A DNA stretch of 64,000 nt from JBEBGV01 sp040081265 (GCA_040081265.1 JBEBGV010000020.1:3675-67674); one strand, 5' to 3'; positions 8,165 through 18,194 are shown, numbered from the stretch's first letter. Made by a program: numbers and translations. The notes: generated from the sequence alone by a model not told the origin.

Positions 8165-8757
8165 TGCCGCGTCCCGAGCGTCGACACCAGCCCTATGCCG
8201 TGACCGGTCGCGGTGGCAGCAATCGCGTCCTCATTGCGGCCCAGACGATGCATCCGCGAACCGAGCGATTCAGCACCCTTTCGCTGTTGGAACGACTCAA
8301 GCACGCATTTCCCGACACACCCATTCAGGTTGCCGAGCTGCTCTCGGACTACGACTCCTACTACTATTCTCGCGGCCGGCGGACGCCGCTTCCGATCTTG
8401 CGCGTCAAGTTCAGCGATCCCGCTGAGACGTGGTTCTACATCGATCCGGAGATGAGCCAGGTCGTCGCACAGGTGCACCGCCTCAACCGCGTTGAACGCT
8501 GGCTGTACAACGGACTTCACAGCCTGGACTTTGCCTTCTGGTACAACCAACGCCCCCTGTGGGACATCGGCATGATCGCCTTGCTGCTAGGTGGGCTCAC
8601 ATCAAGCACGATCGGTTTCTGTTTCGGCATCAAGCGGGTTCGCCGTGGGCTCGGTCGCTCAGTGCCAATACCGCCGCCCGCGTTGCCTCGGACAGCATTT
8701 CCGGTCGATGCTGCCCTTGCGGAACACCGCTCGGCAGCACCCCGAGAGAGCACTTAG
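8165..8757 (+). pseudogene. C-terminal fragment of a PepSY-TM protein
   Basis: From HQPYAVTGR onward about 160 residues are collinear with the last 165 residues of the PepSY protein at 51854-53395. Shared landmarks are DYDSYYYSRG, DPAETWFYIDP, QVVAQVHRLNRVERWLYNGL and RPLWDIGMI. The large N-terminal part with three of the four membrane segments is missing; the left neighbour is the broken HNH-type gene. After the homologous end it runs on for about 35 unrelated residues. It is convergent with the ChlID gene. This is the stump of a second copy, cut by the insertion or deletion that produced the 2300-8160 region. Confidence 0.8.
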
Positions 8758-8795
8758 CGGCAGGTCGGATACTGCCGTTCAGCGGCGTCGTGGCC

Positions 8796-10511
8796 CTACG
8801 CCCAAGTGTGGGAAGGGACGGCACGCGAGGTCGCGGCGAGGTGCAGCAGTGATTGGTCGCCGAGATCACCGAGCCGCGTCCAGACGCCGCCCATCGCGTC
8901 AGCCAGTTCTCGTGGCTTGCCGGTTGCGTTCACCACGTCCTCGGAGTCAATCACCAGGCTCGGACACCTGATGGCCTTCGCGGCTGCGACCGCGTCAGCC
9001 CAGGGATCGTCGGTCCTACTCGGCACGTTGGCATGGCCATCGGTCACGACAATCACCACCGCCGCATCGTTGATGTACGTCGCGGCGAGTTCGATCCCGT
9101 GTGCAAGCGGTGTACGTCCCCCGGTCGGCAGGTACTCGATGGCGCGACGGGCGTCATCGACGATGGGCGTAGGCTCGAGGAGAACCTGGGCAGAGGCTCC
9201 ACGGCACACGATCAGAACCACTTCATCGTGACGGCCGTCCGCGTGCTCGAGCACACCACTCACAATCCCCTTAACTGCTCGCATACGCTCTCGAACGGCA
9301 TGCGATCCACTCGAGTCAACAACGAAGACATAGCGCGTCCCGCGACGAGGCGCCCGCACTCGTTCGTGCAGGTCGTCAACCGTGACCTGTTCCGCACCGC
9401 GTGAGACGGCCTGACGCAGAGACGCGCGAGCGTCGAGTTCCTTCGGGGCAGCGGTCCGTCGTGAGGCGACGGCCACACCGCGGCGTGCCAGCTCACCGCC
9501 GGCCGCTCCACCCGGCGTCTCCGCGGTCTTCTGGACCACGAGGCGCGGAACCTGTTGCTGGCTCGAGGCGAAGACACGTTCGACGTCGTCGTGGGGCGAT
9601 GGATTCTCGGCGACGTCCTTGTCTCGCTCGTGACCGGACGCGCTCTCAGGCGGCGGCGACTGTGACCGGCGGCTTGTTCGGTGCGCGAGCGCCAGACGGA
9701 TGACCGCCTCGACATGCGCCTCTTCGACGCTGGTCTTCCCTTCCAACGCTGCGAGGGCTCGGCTCCCGCGCACCACGGCGAGATCCGCGCGCAACGAGCG
9801 AACCCCCCGCTCAGCTATCCTCGCAGAGATCATCTCGAGCAGCGGACGCGTCAACGTCACATCCAGCGATCGCCCGCGCGCCTGATTGAGCTCGTCGGCC
9901 AGCCGTGCCTGCTGCGCGGACCAGACTCCTGCGAACGACACGGGATCACGGTCGTACTCGAGGCGACGGGCAATGACCTCGCTCCTGAGACGGGGCTCCA
10001 TCGGTGCTGATACGTCGACAGCGAAGGCGAATCGATCCAGCAGCTGAGGGCGCAGGGCTCCCTCCTCCGGGTTCATCGACCCGACCAGGACAAAGTCGGT
10101 CTCGTGCGTGACGCTGAATCCTTCACGCTCCACCACGTGCAGGCCGCTCGCGACCGTGTCGAGCAGCGCATCGGCCAAGTGATCGGCCAGCAGATTCACC
10201 TCATCGATGTAGAGGACGCCGCCGTGGGCGTCGCTGAGAAGACCCGGCTTGAGCGCAGGTTCCCCTTTCAACGCTCGTTCGATGTCCAGGCCCCCAAGGA
10301 GCCGATCCTCGGTCGCGCCGATTGGGAGGTTCACGAACGGGGCGCCCTGCGCCAGCAGATCCACCAACCCACGGGCGGCCGTACTCTTGCCGGCACCCCT
10401 GTCTCCTCTGATGAGCACACTGAGCCGGCGATCGATGGCGGCCAATCGCAAGGCCAACGTCAGATCGTCTAAACCAACGAGGGCGGAGAAAGGGAATAGA
10501 GGTGGTCTCAT
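8796..10511 (-). CDS. Fused ChlI-ChlD-type magnesium/cobalt chelatase subunit
   Basis: A 571-residue AAA+ and von Willebrand A protein, the motor partner of large CobN/ChlH-type chelatases. It has Walker A GDRGAGKS (residues 36-43), Walker B VLYIDEVN (about 99-106) and an arginine-rich lid. A low-complexity linker covers about 280-390, and the C-terminal VWA domain has an intact MIDAS DSSGS at 399-403 and GGRTPLAHG further on. Separate ChlI and ChlD (or CobS and CobT) are here one polypeptide. Its ATG overlaps the CobN stop, so the two subunits are co-translated. It should power ATP-dependent metal insertion into, or removal from, a tetrapyrrole. Confidence 0.9.
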   Translation of the reverse strand: MRPPLFPFSALVGLDDLTLALRLAAIDRRLSVLIRGDRGAGKSTAARGLVDLLAQGAPFVNLPIGATEDRLLGGLDIERALKGEPALKPGLLSDAHGGVLYIDEVNLLADHLADALLDTVASGLHVVEREGFSVTHETDFVLVGSMNPEEGALRPQLLDRFAFAVDVSAPMEPRLRSEVIARRLEYDRDPVSFAGVWSAQQARLADELNQARGRSLDVTLTRPLLEMISARIAERGVRSLRADLAVVRGSRALAALEGKTSVEEAHVEAVIRLALAHRTSRRSQSPPPESASGHERDKDVAENPSPHDDVERVFASSQQQVPRLVVQKTAETPGGAAGGELARRGVAVASRRTAAPKELDARASLRQAVSRGAEQVTVDDLHERVRAPRRGTRYVFVVDSSGSHAVRERMRAVKGIVSGVLEHADGRHDEVVLIVCRGASAQVLLEPTPIVDDARRAIEYLPTGGRTPLAHGIELAATYINDAAVVIVVTDGHANVPSRTDDPWADAVAAAKAIRCPSLVIDSEDVVNATGKPRELADAMGGVWTRLGDLGDQSLLHLAATSRAVPSHTWA

Positions 10512-13500
10512 GGTGTGGTCAACTGGCGCTCGCTGCGCGCCTCGATCCAGGTCTCGGCCTTGAGGCGGACATCGCGAAGCGCTTTCAGCGTCTCGGGGGC
10601 TGGATGCTCCCAGAGGTCGCGTTCAGCCGCCTCGAGCAGCCGGTCGGCGATTGCCTGAAGAGCCCAAGGGTTCGACTGCTCGAGGAACTGCTGTGTGACG
10701 GGTGATAGTGCGTACTCCGCCGCCAACCCCTCGTACACAAAATCCGGTGCCACGTGGGCGGTCGCGTCGAATCCGAAGATGTAGTCCACGGTTGTCGTCA
10801 ACTCGAGCCCACCCTTGTACCCGTGACGACGGATGCTGTCGAGCCACTTTGGGTTGACGACACGCGTGCGGTACACCCTCAGCGCCTCTTCACGCAGGTC
10901 GCGCACGCACGCGGCATCCGGCCTGGCGCTGTCGCCGAAGTACGCTCGTGGCTGGCTACCGGTGAGTGAGCGAATGGTGGCGATCATGCCGCCGTGAAAC
11001 TGGTAGTAATCGTCTGAATCGAAGATGTCGTGCTCGCGGTTATCCTGGTTGTGCACGGCCACATCGACCGCTCGGAGCCTCTCAGCAAATACACCGCGGG
11101 CATCCACTCCGTCGACGGACCGCCCGTACGCGTACCCACCCCACTCGATGAACACGTTGGCAAAGTCCTGATCGGTCTGCCAGTGGTGCGTCTCGACCAG
11201 TTGCTGGATGCCCGCGCCATAGGCGCCGGGCTTCGCTCCGAAGATGCGATAGCGCGCAGACGCCTCGATCTCATCCAGCGAGGCGTCGCTCGGCCGTTCG
11301 AGATCCGCCAGATAGTGTTTGCGTGGGTAGTTCTGATCGATCGGTTCGTCGAGCGACACCACCAATTCGACCGCGTGATCCACGAGGGCGATGAGATGGG
11401 GGAAGGCATCGCGGAAGAACCCACTGATGCGAAGCGTGACGTCGATACGCGGGCGTCCGAGCCGCTCGAGGGGAATGACGGTCACGTCCTGCACCCGCCG
11501 CGAGTGAGCATCCCACACCGGCTCGACGCCGAGCAGAGTCAGGACTTCGGCAATGTCGTCGCCTTGCGTCCGCATCTGCGACGTCCCCCAGACTCCGATA
11601 CCGATCATCTCGGGATAGCGGCCTTCCTGACTCAGGTGACGCTCGAGAACCGCGCGCGCCAGTTGCCCGCCTACCTCCCACGCCGCTTGCGACGGCACCG
11701 CTCGCGGATCGACGGAATAGAAGTTGCGGCCGGTCGGCAGGATGTGCGCCTTTCCCCGGGTTGCGGCGCCGGACGGACCGGGCGGGACGAATCGTCCGCT
11801 GAGCGCGTCGAGCACATGGTCGACCTCATCGGTGACGAGCTCCAGCGCCGGAACGAGCGTGTTGCACGCAAAGCGCAGCGGCGCCGCGACACGGTCGTCG
11901 GGAGCCCCGAGCACCGAGGCCACGAGGTCGTTCACGAGCCGCTCCTGGAAGCCGCCCTGCTCCAGTTCCACAAAGAGCGCGTGCGCCAGATCTTCGAGTC
12001 GCGTAATCACATCGGCATGTGTTCGGCACACAACACCGGCGATTTCGCGTTCCGGGTTCAGGCGCGCGCCCACCGCGTTGAGGAGGACCGAGAGGTCTAA
12101 CCCGAACGCTGCGGCCAGACTCGCTTGTAAGCCTGGCACCGTGGCGTTCGGCAGACGAGTCAGCGCACGCAGCGTGTCAGGCAGCGCGGGCATGGCACCG
12201 AGCGTGTGGAGCCCGTCGCGAATCTGGGCGGTTCCCAACTCGCAGAGATACCCGTCAAGGTCCTCCACCAGATGGGCCACCTCATTGCCGCTCATCTCGG
12301 CCAACGTGACCGGCACGCCTTCTGGAGACAGCTCATCGTCCCATTCGTGGGTGTGCGTCTCGTGGTCTCGCGTGAGCATCGATCGCAGGTCGAGGTCTGC
12401 CTGAAGGTGCGTCTGCTGGATGAGTGTCCAGATCTGTTGCTGGATGATCGGCAACTTCGACGGATCCAGCTTCTCGACCGCGTAGTACTCGTTCACCAGA
12501 TCGTTCAGCGAGGCGAGCGGACCGTAGGCATCCGCGTTTGTCATCGCCGGCATCAGATGATCGACGATCACCGCATGCGCCCGACGTTTGGCCTGACTCC
12601 CTTCGCCTGGGTCGTTGATGATGAACGGATAGATGAGCGGCACATCACCAAGAAGCACATCGGGAAAGCATTCGCTCGACAGCCCAATGCCCTTCCCTGG
12701 GAGCCACTCCAGCGTGCCGTGCTTGCCCACGTGCACAATGGCATCGGCGCCCCATCCGCCCTCGGCCAGTGGCAGCGACAGCCAGCGATAGAACGCGGCG
12801 TAGTGATGGGGCGGCGGCAGGTCGGGTGCGTGATAGATGGCGTCGGGGTCCATGCCGTAGCCGCGAGGTGGCTGCAGCGCCACGAGCGCATGACCATAGC
12901 TGAGGGCGGCGAACTGATAGTCGTGTTCGTCGCTCCACGGCTCGGTCGTCGAGCCGAGGACAGCGCGGGCACTCTTGGGAGCAATCTTCTTGTCAATCCG
13001 TTTGCCGGCGTCACGACGCGTGTAGCCACGTCCAGCCGGGGTGCCCCACCAGTCTTCCATTCGCTTTCGAACTGACGAGGGAAAGCGTGAGAACGCCGCG
13101 GCATACACGCGTCTCGTCATGCGAGCGGCTTGCGTTGGATCGAGCGGATGTCGCTCGTCGTAGGCGCCACGCGCCAGAAGCGACGCCATGAGCGCATCGC
13201 TCGAGTCAGGGACACCGTCGATGGCATAACCGTCGGCGCGCATCGCACGGAGAAGCGCCAAGAGACTGGCCGGCGCATCGAGACCGACGGCATTGCCCAC
13301 CTGCGACGCCTTCGCCTGCGAGTTTGTCAGCACGAACGCGACACGGACATCGGCGCGCCTCAGATTGCGCAAACGCGCCAGGCCTGCCGCAAGGCCGGCC
13401 ACGCGCTCCATGCGGTCGGGATGGGCGGCGTAGAGCCCTGGCGCATCCGAGGACCGGTCCTTGAAGGACACGGGCACGGAAACGATCCGCCCGTCGAGTT

Positions 13501-14845
13501 CCGGGATGGCCACGTTGATCGCGGTATCCAGCGAGGTCAAGCCGCGATGCGCCACCTCCCAGGCGTCGCGAGGCATGCCGCTGGCGATGGCCTGAATGAC
13601 GGGCACGCCCAACTGCTCGAACACCGATGGTCCTCCGCTCGCCGTTGAATCGGCGAGGGCGAACGACAGCGTCGAGATCAGGACGTCGGCCTGGTCGCCG
13701 ATGATCTCGACCGCCGCCGGCATCGCACCATCCCGTACTCGAAGGCTCGACGTAAACACGGCGAGCGCGTTCATCCCGCGGGCCTCAATCGCTCCCATCA
13801 GTTGGTCGACGAACGCGGTGTTCCCGCTCGTGACGTGCGCTCGGTAGAACAGAATCGCCGTCGTCGGCTTCACCAGGTCGGCAGTCTTCAGCCAATCGTC
13901 CAGCGTCGCGTCAGCGACCTCAGGGAGATACACGCCGTGTTCGGGCACGTCCACAGGAGGAGCGCAGCCGAAGCCCGTCAGCAGCACACGGTCCGACAGA
14001 AACCTCATGCACTCCCCGACGTTGCGCTCACCACCAATCGTCAGGTACTGGCGAACACCTTCGACGACATCGAGACCGACGGTGCTCGCGCTGGCAAAAT
14101 CGGCCCTGGGCTCTCCTGTGCCGCTGATGATCACCAGGCGAACATCATGCTCCTGTGCCCATGCGCGCAGGCGAACACTCCCTGGCACACCCTCGAGTTC
14201 GCCGTGCAGGCGAAGCACGATGACGCGTGCGCTCGCCAGTTCCCCCTCGAGCAACAGCAGCAACTGCTCCTCCGACTGGATGTGCAACAGGGAGATCCCC
14301 ACGACGTCGACCTCTGCCAGCAGCGTCGCCTGCGCATGTCTCAGCGCCAGAAGATCAGTGTCCGCGTGCGAGAGGAGGGCGATGCGCGGGCGCGCGGAGG
14401 CATCGCGTGGTTGGATCTCCGTCGGCGCGGCATGCGGCCGGACATCCCAGTCGTAGAAATTGAAAACGTACTCGGCCAGTTCCGCGGGCGGTGTCAGAAA
14501 CCGATCGGCGCGCACCATCGACTCGATGTAGTCGTAGATCAGACGCACGTGCCAGGGCGTATTGACGGAGTGGAACCACACGGCACGGCCGTCGAAGACG
14601 AGGCTGGCCACGTTCGCCAGGGAACACGGCCCAAGGCATCCCGCCTGCGTCAGGTGGACGGTGTTGCGGAGCTTCCGGGCAATCCATTCTTGCTTGAAGG
14701 TCTGCGTCGGCACAGCCGCATAACCGCGGTCGGTGTGACCGCAGCAACAACCCGTGGCGCAGTGCGACAGGTGTGCCCGGCGCTGGATGACCGTGATCGC
14801 TCGGCCGTCTGAGCGCACGACGCGAAGACGATGGAAGTCGCTCAT
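10508..14845 (-). CDS. cobN: CobN-type chelatase with N-terminal [2Fe-2S] ferredoxin domain
   Basis: A protein of 1445 residues from the ATG at 14845. Residues 1-90 form a thioredoxin-like [2Fe-2S] ferredoxin domain with Cys29, Cys33-35, Cys70 and Cys74 (ATGCCCGHTDRG ... AGCLGPCSL). The rest is a full CobN/BchH-type large chelatase subunit, including the conserved VHVGKHGTLEWLPGKGIGLS stretch. Classical CobN inserts Co2+ into hydrogenobyrinic acid a,c-diamide using an AAA+ partner. The partner here is the ChlI-ChlD fusion downstream. The gene lies in a five-gene operon behind a cobalamin riboswitch. A related protein, HmuS, is reported to remove iron from haem, so the direction of metal transfer is open. 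The ferredoxin suggests an electron-dependent step. Confidence 0.9.
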   Translation of the reverse strand: MSDFHRLRVVRSDGRAITVIQRRAHLSHCATGCCCGHTDRGYAAVPTQTFKQEWIARKLRNTVHLTQAGCLGPCSLANVASLVFDGRAVWFHSVNTPWHVRLIYDYIESMVRADRFLTPPAELAEYVFNFYDWDVRPHAAPTEIQPRDASARPRIALLSHADTDLLALRHAQATLLAEVDVVGISLLHIQSEEQLLLLLEGELASARVIVLRLHGELEGVPGSVRLRAWAQEHDVRLVIISGTGEPRADFASASTVGLDVVEGVRQYLTIGGERNVGECMRFLSDRVLLTGFGCAPPVDVPEHGVYLPEVADATLDDWLKTADLVKPTTAILFYRAHVTSGNTAFVDQLMGAIEARGMNALAVFTSSLRVRDGAMPAAVEIIGDQADVLISTLSFALADSTASGGPSVFEQLGVPVIQAIASGMPRDAWEVAHRGLTSLDTAINVAIPELDGRIVSVPVSFKDRSSDAPGLYAAHPDRMERVAGLAAGLARLRNLRRADVRVAFVLTNSQAKASQVGNAVGLDAPASLLALLRAMRADGYAIDGVPDSSDALMASLLARGAYDERHPLDPTQAARMTRRVYAAAFSRFPSSVRKRMEDWWGTPAGRGYTRRDAGKRIDKKIAPKSARAVLGSTTEPWSDEHDYQFAALSYGHALVALQPPRGYGMDPDAIYHAPDLPPPHHYAAFYRWLSLPLAEGGWGADAIVHVGKHGTLEWLPGKGIGLSSECFPDVLLGDVPLIYPFIINDPGEGSQAKRRAHAVIVDHLMPAMTNADAYGPLASLNDLVNEYYAVEKLDPSKLPIIQQQIWTLIQQTHLQADLDLRSMLTRDHETHTHEWDDELSPEGVPVTLAEMSGNEVAHLVEDLDGYLCELGTAQIRDGLHTLGAMPALPDTLRALTRLPNATVPGLQASLAAAFGLDLSVLLNAVGARLNPEREIAGVVCRTHADVITRLEDLAHALFVELEQGGFQERLVNDLVASVLGAPDDRVAAPLRFACNTLVPALELVTDEVDHVLDALSGRFVPPGPSGAATRGKAHILPTGRNFYSVDPRAVPSQAAWEVGGQLARAVLERHLSQEGRYPEMIGIGVWGTSQMRTQGDDIAEVLTLLGVEPVWDAHSRRVQDVTVIPLERLGRPRIDVTLRISGFFRDAFPHLIALVDHAVELVVSLDEPIDQNYPRKHYLADLERPSDASLDEIEASARYRIFGAKPGAYGAGIQQLVETHHWQTDQDFANVFIEWGGYAYGRSVDGVDARGVFAERLRAVDVAVHNQDNREHDIFDSDDYYQFHGGMIATIRSLTGSQPRAYFGDSARPDAACVRDLREEALRVYRTRVVNPKWLDSIRRHGYKGGLELTTTVDYIFGFDATAHVAPDFVYEGLAAEYALSPVTQQFLEQSNPWALQAIADRLLEAAERDLWEHPAPETLKALRDVRLKAETWIEARSERQLTTP

Positions 14846-15888
14846 GGTCGAGCAGTCCTTCCACGCAGGGACGCTGCTAACGACGCGTAGTCCGTGCCGG
14901 AACAGTCGCCGTCGGGGCTGCCCATGCTCCATCCGTCGGCGTTCACGTCTACTCGCACGTCGCACTCACGATCGCCATCGTCCACGACGCAGTAGCCTTC
15001 TCGCTCGAGCACGGCCGTGGCCATGGCCGCTGACAAGCCGGCACCGCGCACCGATGCGCTGCCTTGGGCGGCGGTCAGCCAGCTGAAGGTTCGACCCTCG
15101 CTGGAGAAGCGCAGGTGCCGACCTTCAAATGCGCGTGCGATTCCGCCCGACATCACCACATCCTCGGGCGCGCCAACGGCCAGCTCGCCATTCGGCATGA
15201 TGAGCCACAGCACGTCCGCAATGCGAAGCGCCGTCTCGAGATCGTGTGTCGACACAATCACGGCCAGGTGATCACGACGCGTCAGGCGTCGAAGCAGAGT
15301 CATCAGTTCAATGCGCGAAGGCAAATCCAGGAACGCCGCAGGCTCGTCGAGGAGCAGCACGTGCGGCTGCTGAGCCAGTGCCCGGGCGATCAGAATACGC
15401 TGCCGCTCGCCGTCGGAGAGCTCGAGGAAGTCGCGTTCTGCCACGGCCGCCGCGCCGACGACATCGATTGCCCAGTCGACGGCTCTCTTGTCCTCGTCAC
15501 TCACGTGACCGAACCAGTTTGAGTGCGCGTACCGCCCCAGCTCCACCACTCGGCGCGCAGGCAATGCTTCTACAAGCACCCGGTCGGCAAGGACAACGCT
15601 CAGTCGCCGGGCCACCTCGAGCTGCGTCAACGCAGCGAGGCTGAGTCCATCCAATTCGATCTGACCCGAGAGGGGAGGTTGCATTCGCGCGAACGTCCGC
15701 AGCAGCGTCGACTTGCCGCTGCCGTTCGGACCAAGCACGCACACCAACTCCCCCGCACGCGCGGCGAGGTTCAGGTGCTCCAGCACAACCCTGTGTGCAC
15801 CGCGCGTCCGATAGCCGACAGTGAGATCTCTCGTCTGCAGAGAGACCAACGGCGACGCCGGGGCCGGAACCTGTGCGAGCGCGATCAC
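14842..15888 (-). CDS. BtuD/FecE-type ABC ATPase with C-terminal extension
   Basis: A 348-residue ATPase. It has Walker A GPNGSGKST, signature LSDGERQRI and Walker B VLLLDEPAAFLDL, then an H-loop STHD. After the usual 255-residue ATPase core comes an extra domain of about 80 residues. This extension has SVRGAGLSAAMATAVLEREG and several Asp pairs near the end. As I recall, similar tails occur in ATPases of hmu-type haem loci, but its function is unknown to me. GTG at 15888 overlaps the permease stop (GTGA), and the gene's own stop overlaps the CobN ATG. It energises the permease encoded just upstream. Confidence 0.9.
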   Translation of the reverse strand: MIALAQVPAPASPLVSLQTRDLTVGYRTRGAHRVVLEHLNLAARAGELVCVLGPNGSGKSTLLRTFARMQPPLSGQIELDGLSLAALTQLEVARRLSVVLADRVLVEALPARRVVELGRYAHSNWFGHVSDEDKRAVDWAIDVVGAAAVAERDFLELSDGERQRILIARALAQQPHVLLLDEPAAFLDLPSRIELMTLLRRLTRRDHLAVIVSTHDLETALRIADVLWLIMPNGELAVGAPEDVVMSGGIARAFEGRHLRFSSEGRTFSWLTAAQGSASVRGAGLSAAMATAVLEREGYCVVDDGDRECDVRVDVNADGWSMGSPDGDCSGTDYASLAASLRGRTARP

Positions 15889-16925
15889 ACGACCCTCCCT
15901 CGCCGACGCAGCAGGACCACAACGACAACCGGGGCTCCGAGGAGCGCTGTCACGGCATTGAGCGGCAGCACGCCGGCATCGCCGGGCAGTACCGACACGA
16001 CCTGCGCCACCAGGGCCACGATCGCGCCCATGAGCACCACGGCGGGGACAAGGACCATGTGGTCCGACGTGCGAAAGAGTCCACGGCACAAGTGCGGCAC
16101 CGCCATACCGAGGAACGTAATCGGCCCACAGAACGCGGTCACGATGCCCCCCAGGACCGACGCGCCGAGCATGGTCGCAAGGCGCGCATGCCGAACGGCG
16201 ACACCCATCGAGCGCGCGTAGCGCTCACCAAGAAGCAGCGCGTTCAACTGCTTGGTCGTGAGCGCCGCGACCAGCACACCAAGCATCGTGACGGGCGCGA
16301 AGATTCGCAGGCGCTGCCAGGTGACGCCTGAGAACGATCCGAATCCCCACTGCGCCCACTGCTGGAGACGTTCGGGCTGACTGGCACCCACCAACACCGT
16401 CACCATCGCGCTCACGGCGTAGCCGAACATCAAGCCCAGGATGAGCACCGTGGTCGTGCTGACGATGCGGGTGGAAATCAGCATCACGAGTCCAAGCACC
16501 AGCGCGCCACCGATGACGGCCGCGACCGTCACGAGGGCGTCCCCAGCCAGTCCGAGCGCGAGGCCGAACGCCTCGCCAGTTCCGTAGCCGAACCCAAGGA
16601 CCACGAGCGCGACGCCAAGGCTGGCGCCGGAGGAAATGCCCAGCGCAAACGGATCGGCCAGCGGGTTCGCGAAGAGCGTCTGCATCTGGAGACCGGCAAT
16701 CCCGAGCGCGGCGCCCGCGAGCATGGCGGTCAACGTTCGCGGCAGTCTGATTCGCTCCACGACGACCACGGCGACATCGCTATCGGGCAACGCACCCGTC
16801 AGCACCTCGAGAACTCGCCACACGGGTACCCACGTCGATCCCACGAGGATGGACGTCAGGAACACGGCGGCCAGAACTATCGCCAGTCCCGCCAGACGCG
16901 CGAGATCGCCAAAGTGCCTGTGCAT
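15885..16925 (-). CDS. BtuC/FecCD-type ABC permease
   Basis: A 346-residue integral membrane permease with about ten hydrophobic segments. It has the family's typical GLQMQTLFANPLADPFALGIS and GPITFLGMAVPHLCR stretches. It forms the inner-membrane channel for a corrinoid, haem or siderophore complex. The substrate-binding protein gene ends three bases before its ATG, and its stop overlaps the ATPase GTG, so the transporter is translated as a unit. The cobalamin riboswitch upstream favours a corrinoid or cobalt chelate as substrate. Confidence 0.9.
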   Translation of the reverse strand: MHRHFGDLARLAGLAIVLAAVFLTSILVGSTWVPVWRVLEVLTGALPDSDVAVVVVERIRLPRTLTAMLAGAALGIAGLQMQTLFANPLADPFALGISSGASLGVALVVLGFGYGTGEAFGLALGLAGDALVTVAAVIGGALVLGLVMLISTRIVSTTTVLILGLMFGYAVSAMVTVLVGASQPERLQQWAQWGFGSFSGVTWQRLRIFAPVTMLGVLVAALTTKQLNALLLGERYARSMGVAVRHARLATMLGASVLGGIVTAFCGPITFLGMAVPHLCRGLFRTSDHMVLVPAVVLMGAIVALVAQVVSVLPGDAGVLPLNAVTALLGAPVVVVVLLRRRGRVV

Positions 16926-16928
16926 CGG

Positions 16929-18194
16929 TTACCGCGCGGGCACAGGCATGTACCACTCGAACGCGTGTGCCGAAGCCAGCGTCGGGTGGAAGATCTTGAT
17001 GAGGTCCGCGAGCACGAGATCGGGATGCGTAATGCTCCGAGACCAGTAGTCATTGCCACCAGACGCCGTCATCCTGCGCTCGTACACCCACACCTGACCC
17101 GTGCGATACGCCTTGAATCCCTCGTATCGCGGCTCATCGTTCAGCATCGCCTCGCGGCTCGTCCACCCGCCACCGTTGATCCAATAGTCGGCCTCCGATG
17201 CCCGACCGATCTGGGTCTCGAGGTCGACCGATGCCGATCCCACGGCGGCGTTATTGGCCCAGACGTAGCGGCCTCCGGCGTCAGCGATGAGCGCCGCCAC
17301 ATAGGACCGCCCTCCAGCAATCACGAATCTCCCGCGCGTACTACGCCCGGTCATGACAAGGGGCATGGATCCACGGGCCTGGCTCGCTCGTACCTTGAGG
17401 GTCTGGTAGCGCGCCCTCATCTCGGCATGCATCGCCTGCGCCTTGCCGTCTTCGTTCAGGAAGAGCGCCATGTACTTGATCCACTCGGCACGGCCAAGCG
17501 CTGTCGGCTCCAGCCATTCGACGTTCACCACAACCGGAATGCCTGCGGCACGGACGACCGTCACCGGAGCGCTCGGTGCCCCGCCCGTCATGAAGAGCGC
17601 CGGGCGACTCGACACAACGAGTTCAGCATCGACGACAGACGAGGGGGCGAACTCGCGCACTCTACCTGTGGCTGCGCGGGCGACGATGTCGGTCCCGATC
17701 AGGTCTCTGAGGCGCGGTACGCCGGTGAGCACGTCGAGGCGCTGAAGATCGGCAAGCAGAGGCAAGTGCGTCGTGGCCCCCGCGAACACGGAGGCGACTG
17801 GCACTCTGACGACCTGGGCGCCCGAGAGTTCGCCGTCCAGCGCCGGCAGAGGCGCGCCGCACTGCACCAGCACGTATCGCACGCCGGTAGCGGCCGCCAA
17901 CGCGTTCCTGACGGTGACCACCTTGTACGAACGGCGATAGTCGACGCTGAAGTTGACCGCGTCTTCGACCGTGACCCTCTCGGGAAAATAGTCGGTCCTG
18001 GGGTCGAAGCTCTCGATACACCCGCTCGTGATGTTTCGACCGGCCGCGAGGGGAGGTGCGCCAAGTGCACTGAACGTGAGCCACGCGAGCGCGACCACCC
18101 ACGGCCGACGGTCAGCAGCCCGGATCGCGCAGTGAACGCGATCGTTGAGCATTGGAAATGTCGAGGGAAGACACGAACAGAAAGGACGAGCCAT
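16929..18194 (-). CDS. Periplasmic substrate-binding protein (BtuF/FecB superfamily)
   Basis: A 421-residue protein with a hydrophobic N-terminal segment (WVVALAWLTFSALGAPPLAA) acting as signal sequence. After it comes CIESFDPRTDYFPERV and YKVVTVRNAL, then the helical-backbone TroA/BtuF fold to the end. This version is longer than E. coli BtuF and matches the type usually seen beside CobN-like genes. ATG at 18194 is chosen; a GGAGG lies 11 bases upstream. First gene of the operon SBP-permease-ATPase-CobN-ChlID and directly behind the riboswitch. The ligand is unproven. Confidence 0.85.
   Translation of the reverse strand: MARPFCSCLPSTFPMLNDRVHCAIRAADRRPWVVALAWLTFSALGAPPLAAGRNITSGCIESFDPRTDYFPERVTVEDAVNFSVDYRRSYKVVTVRNALAAATGVRYVLVQCGAPLPALDGELSGAQVVRVPVASVFAGATTHLPLLADLQRLDVLTGVPRLRDLIGTDIVARAATGRVREFAPSSVVDAELVVSSRPALFMTGGAPSAPVTVVRAAGIPVVVNVEWLEPTALGRAEWIKYMALFLNEDGKAQAMHAEMRARYQTLKVRASQARGSMPLVMTGRSTRGRFVIAGGRSYVAALIADAGGRYVWANNAAVGSASVDLETQIGRASEADYWINGGGWTSREAMLNDEPRYEGFKAYRTGQVWVYERRMTASGGNDYWSRSITHPDLVLADLIKIFHPTLASAHAFEWYMPVPAR

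Noticed and set aside
11030..12100. Long plus-strand open frame (356 codons) opposite cobN
   Set aside because: Antisense to strongly conserved CobN coding sequence; composition is that of a GC-rich shadow frame with no family features.
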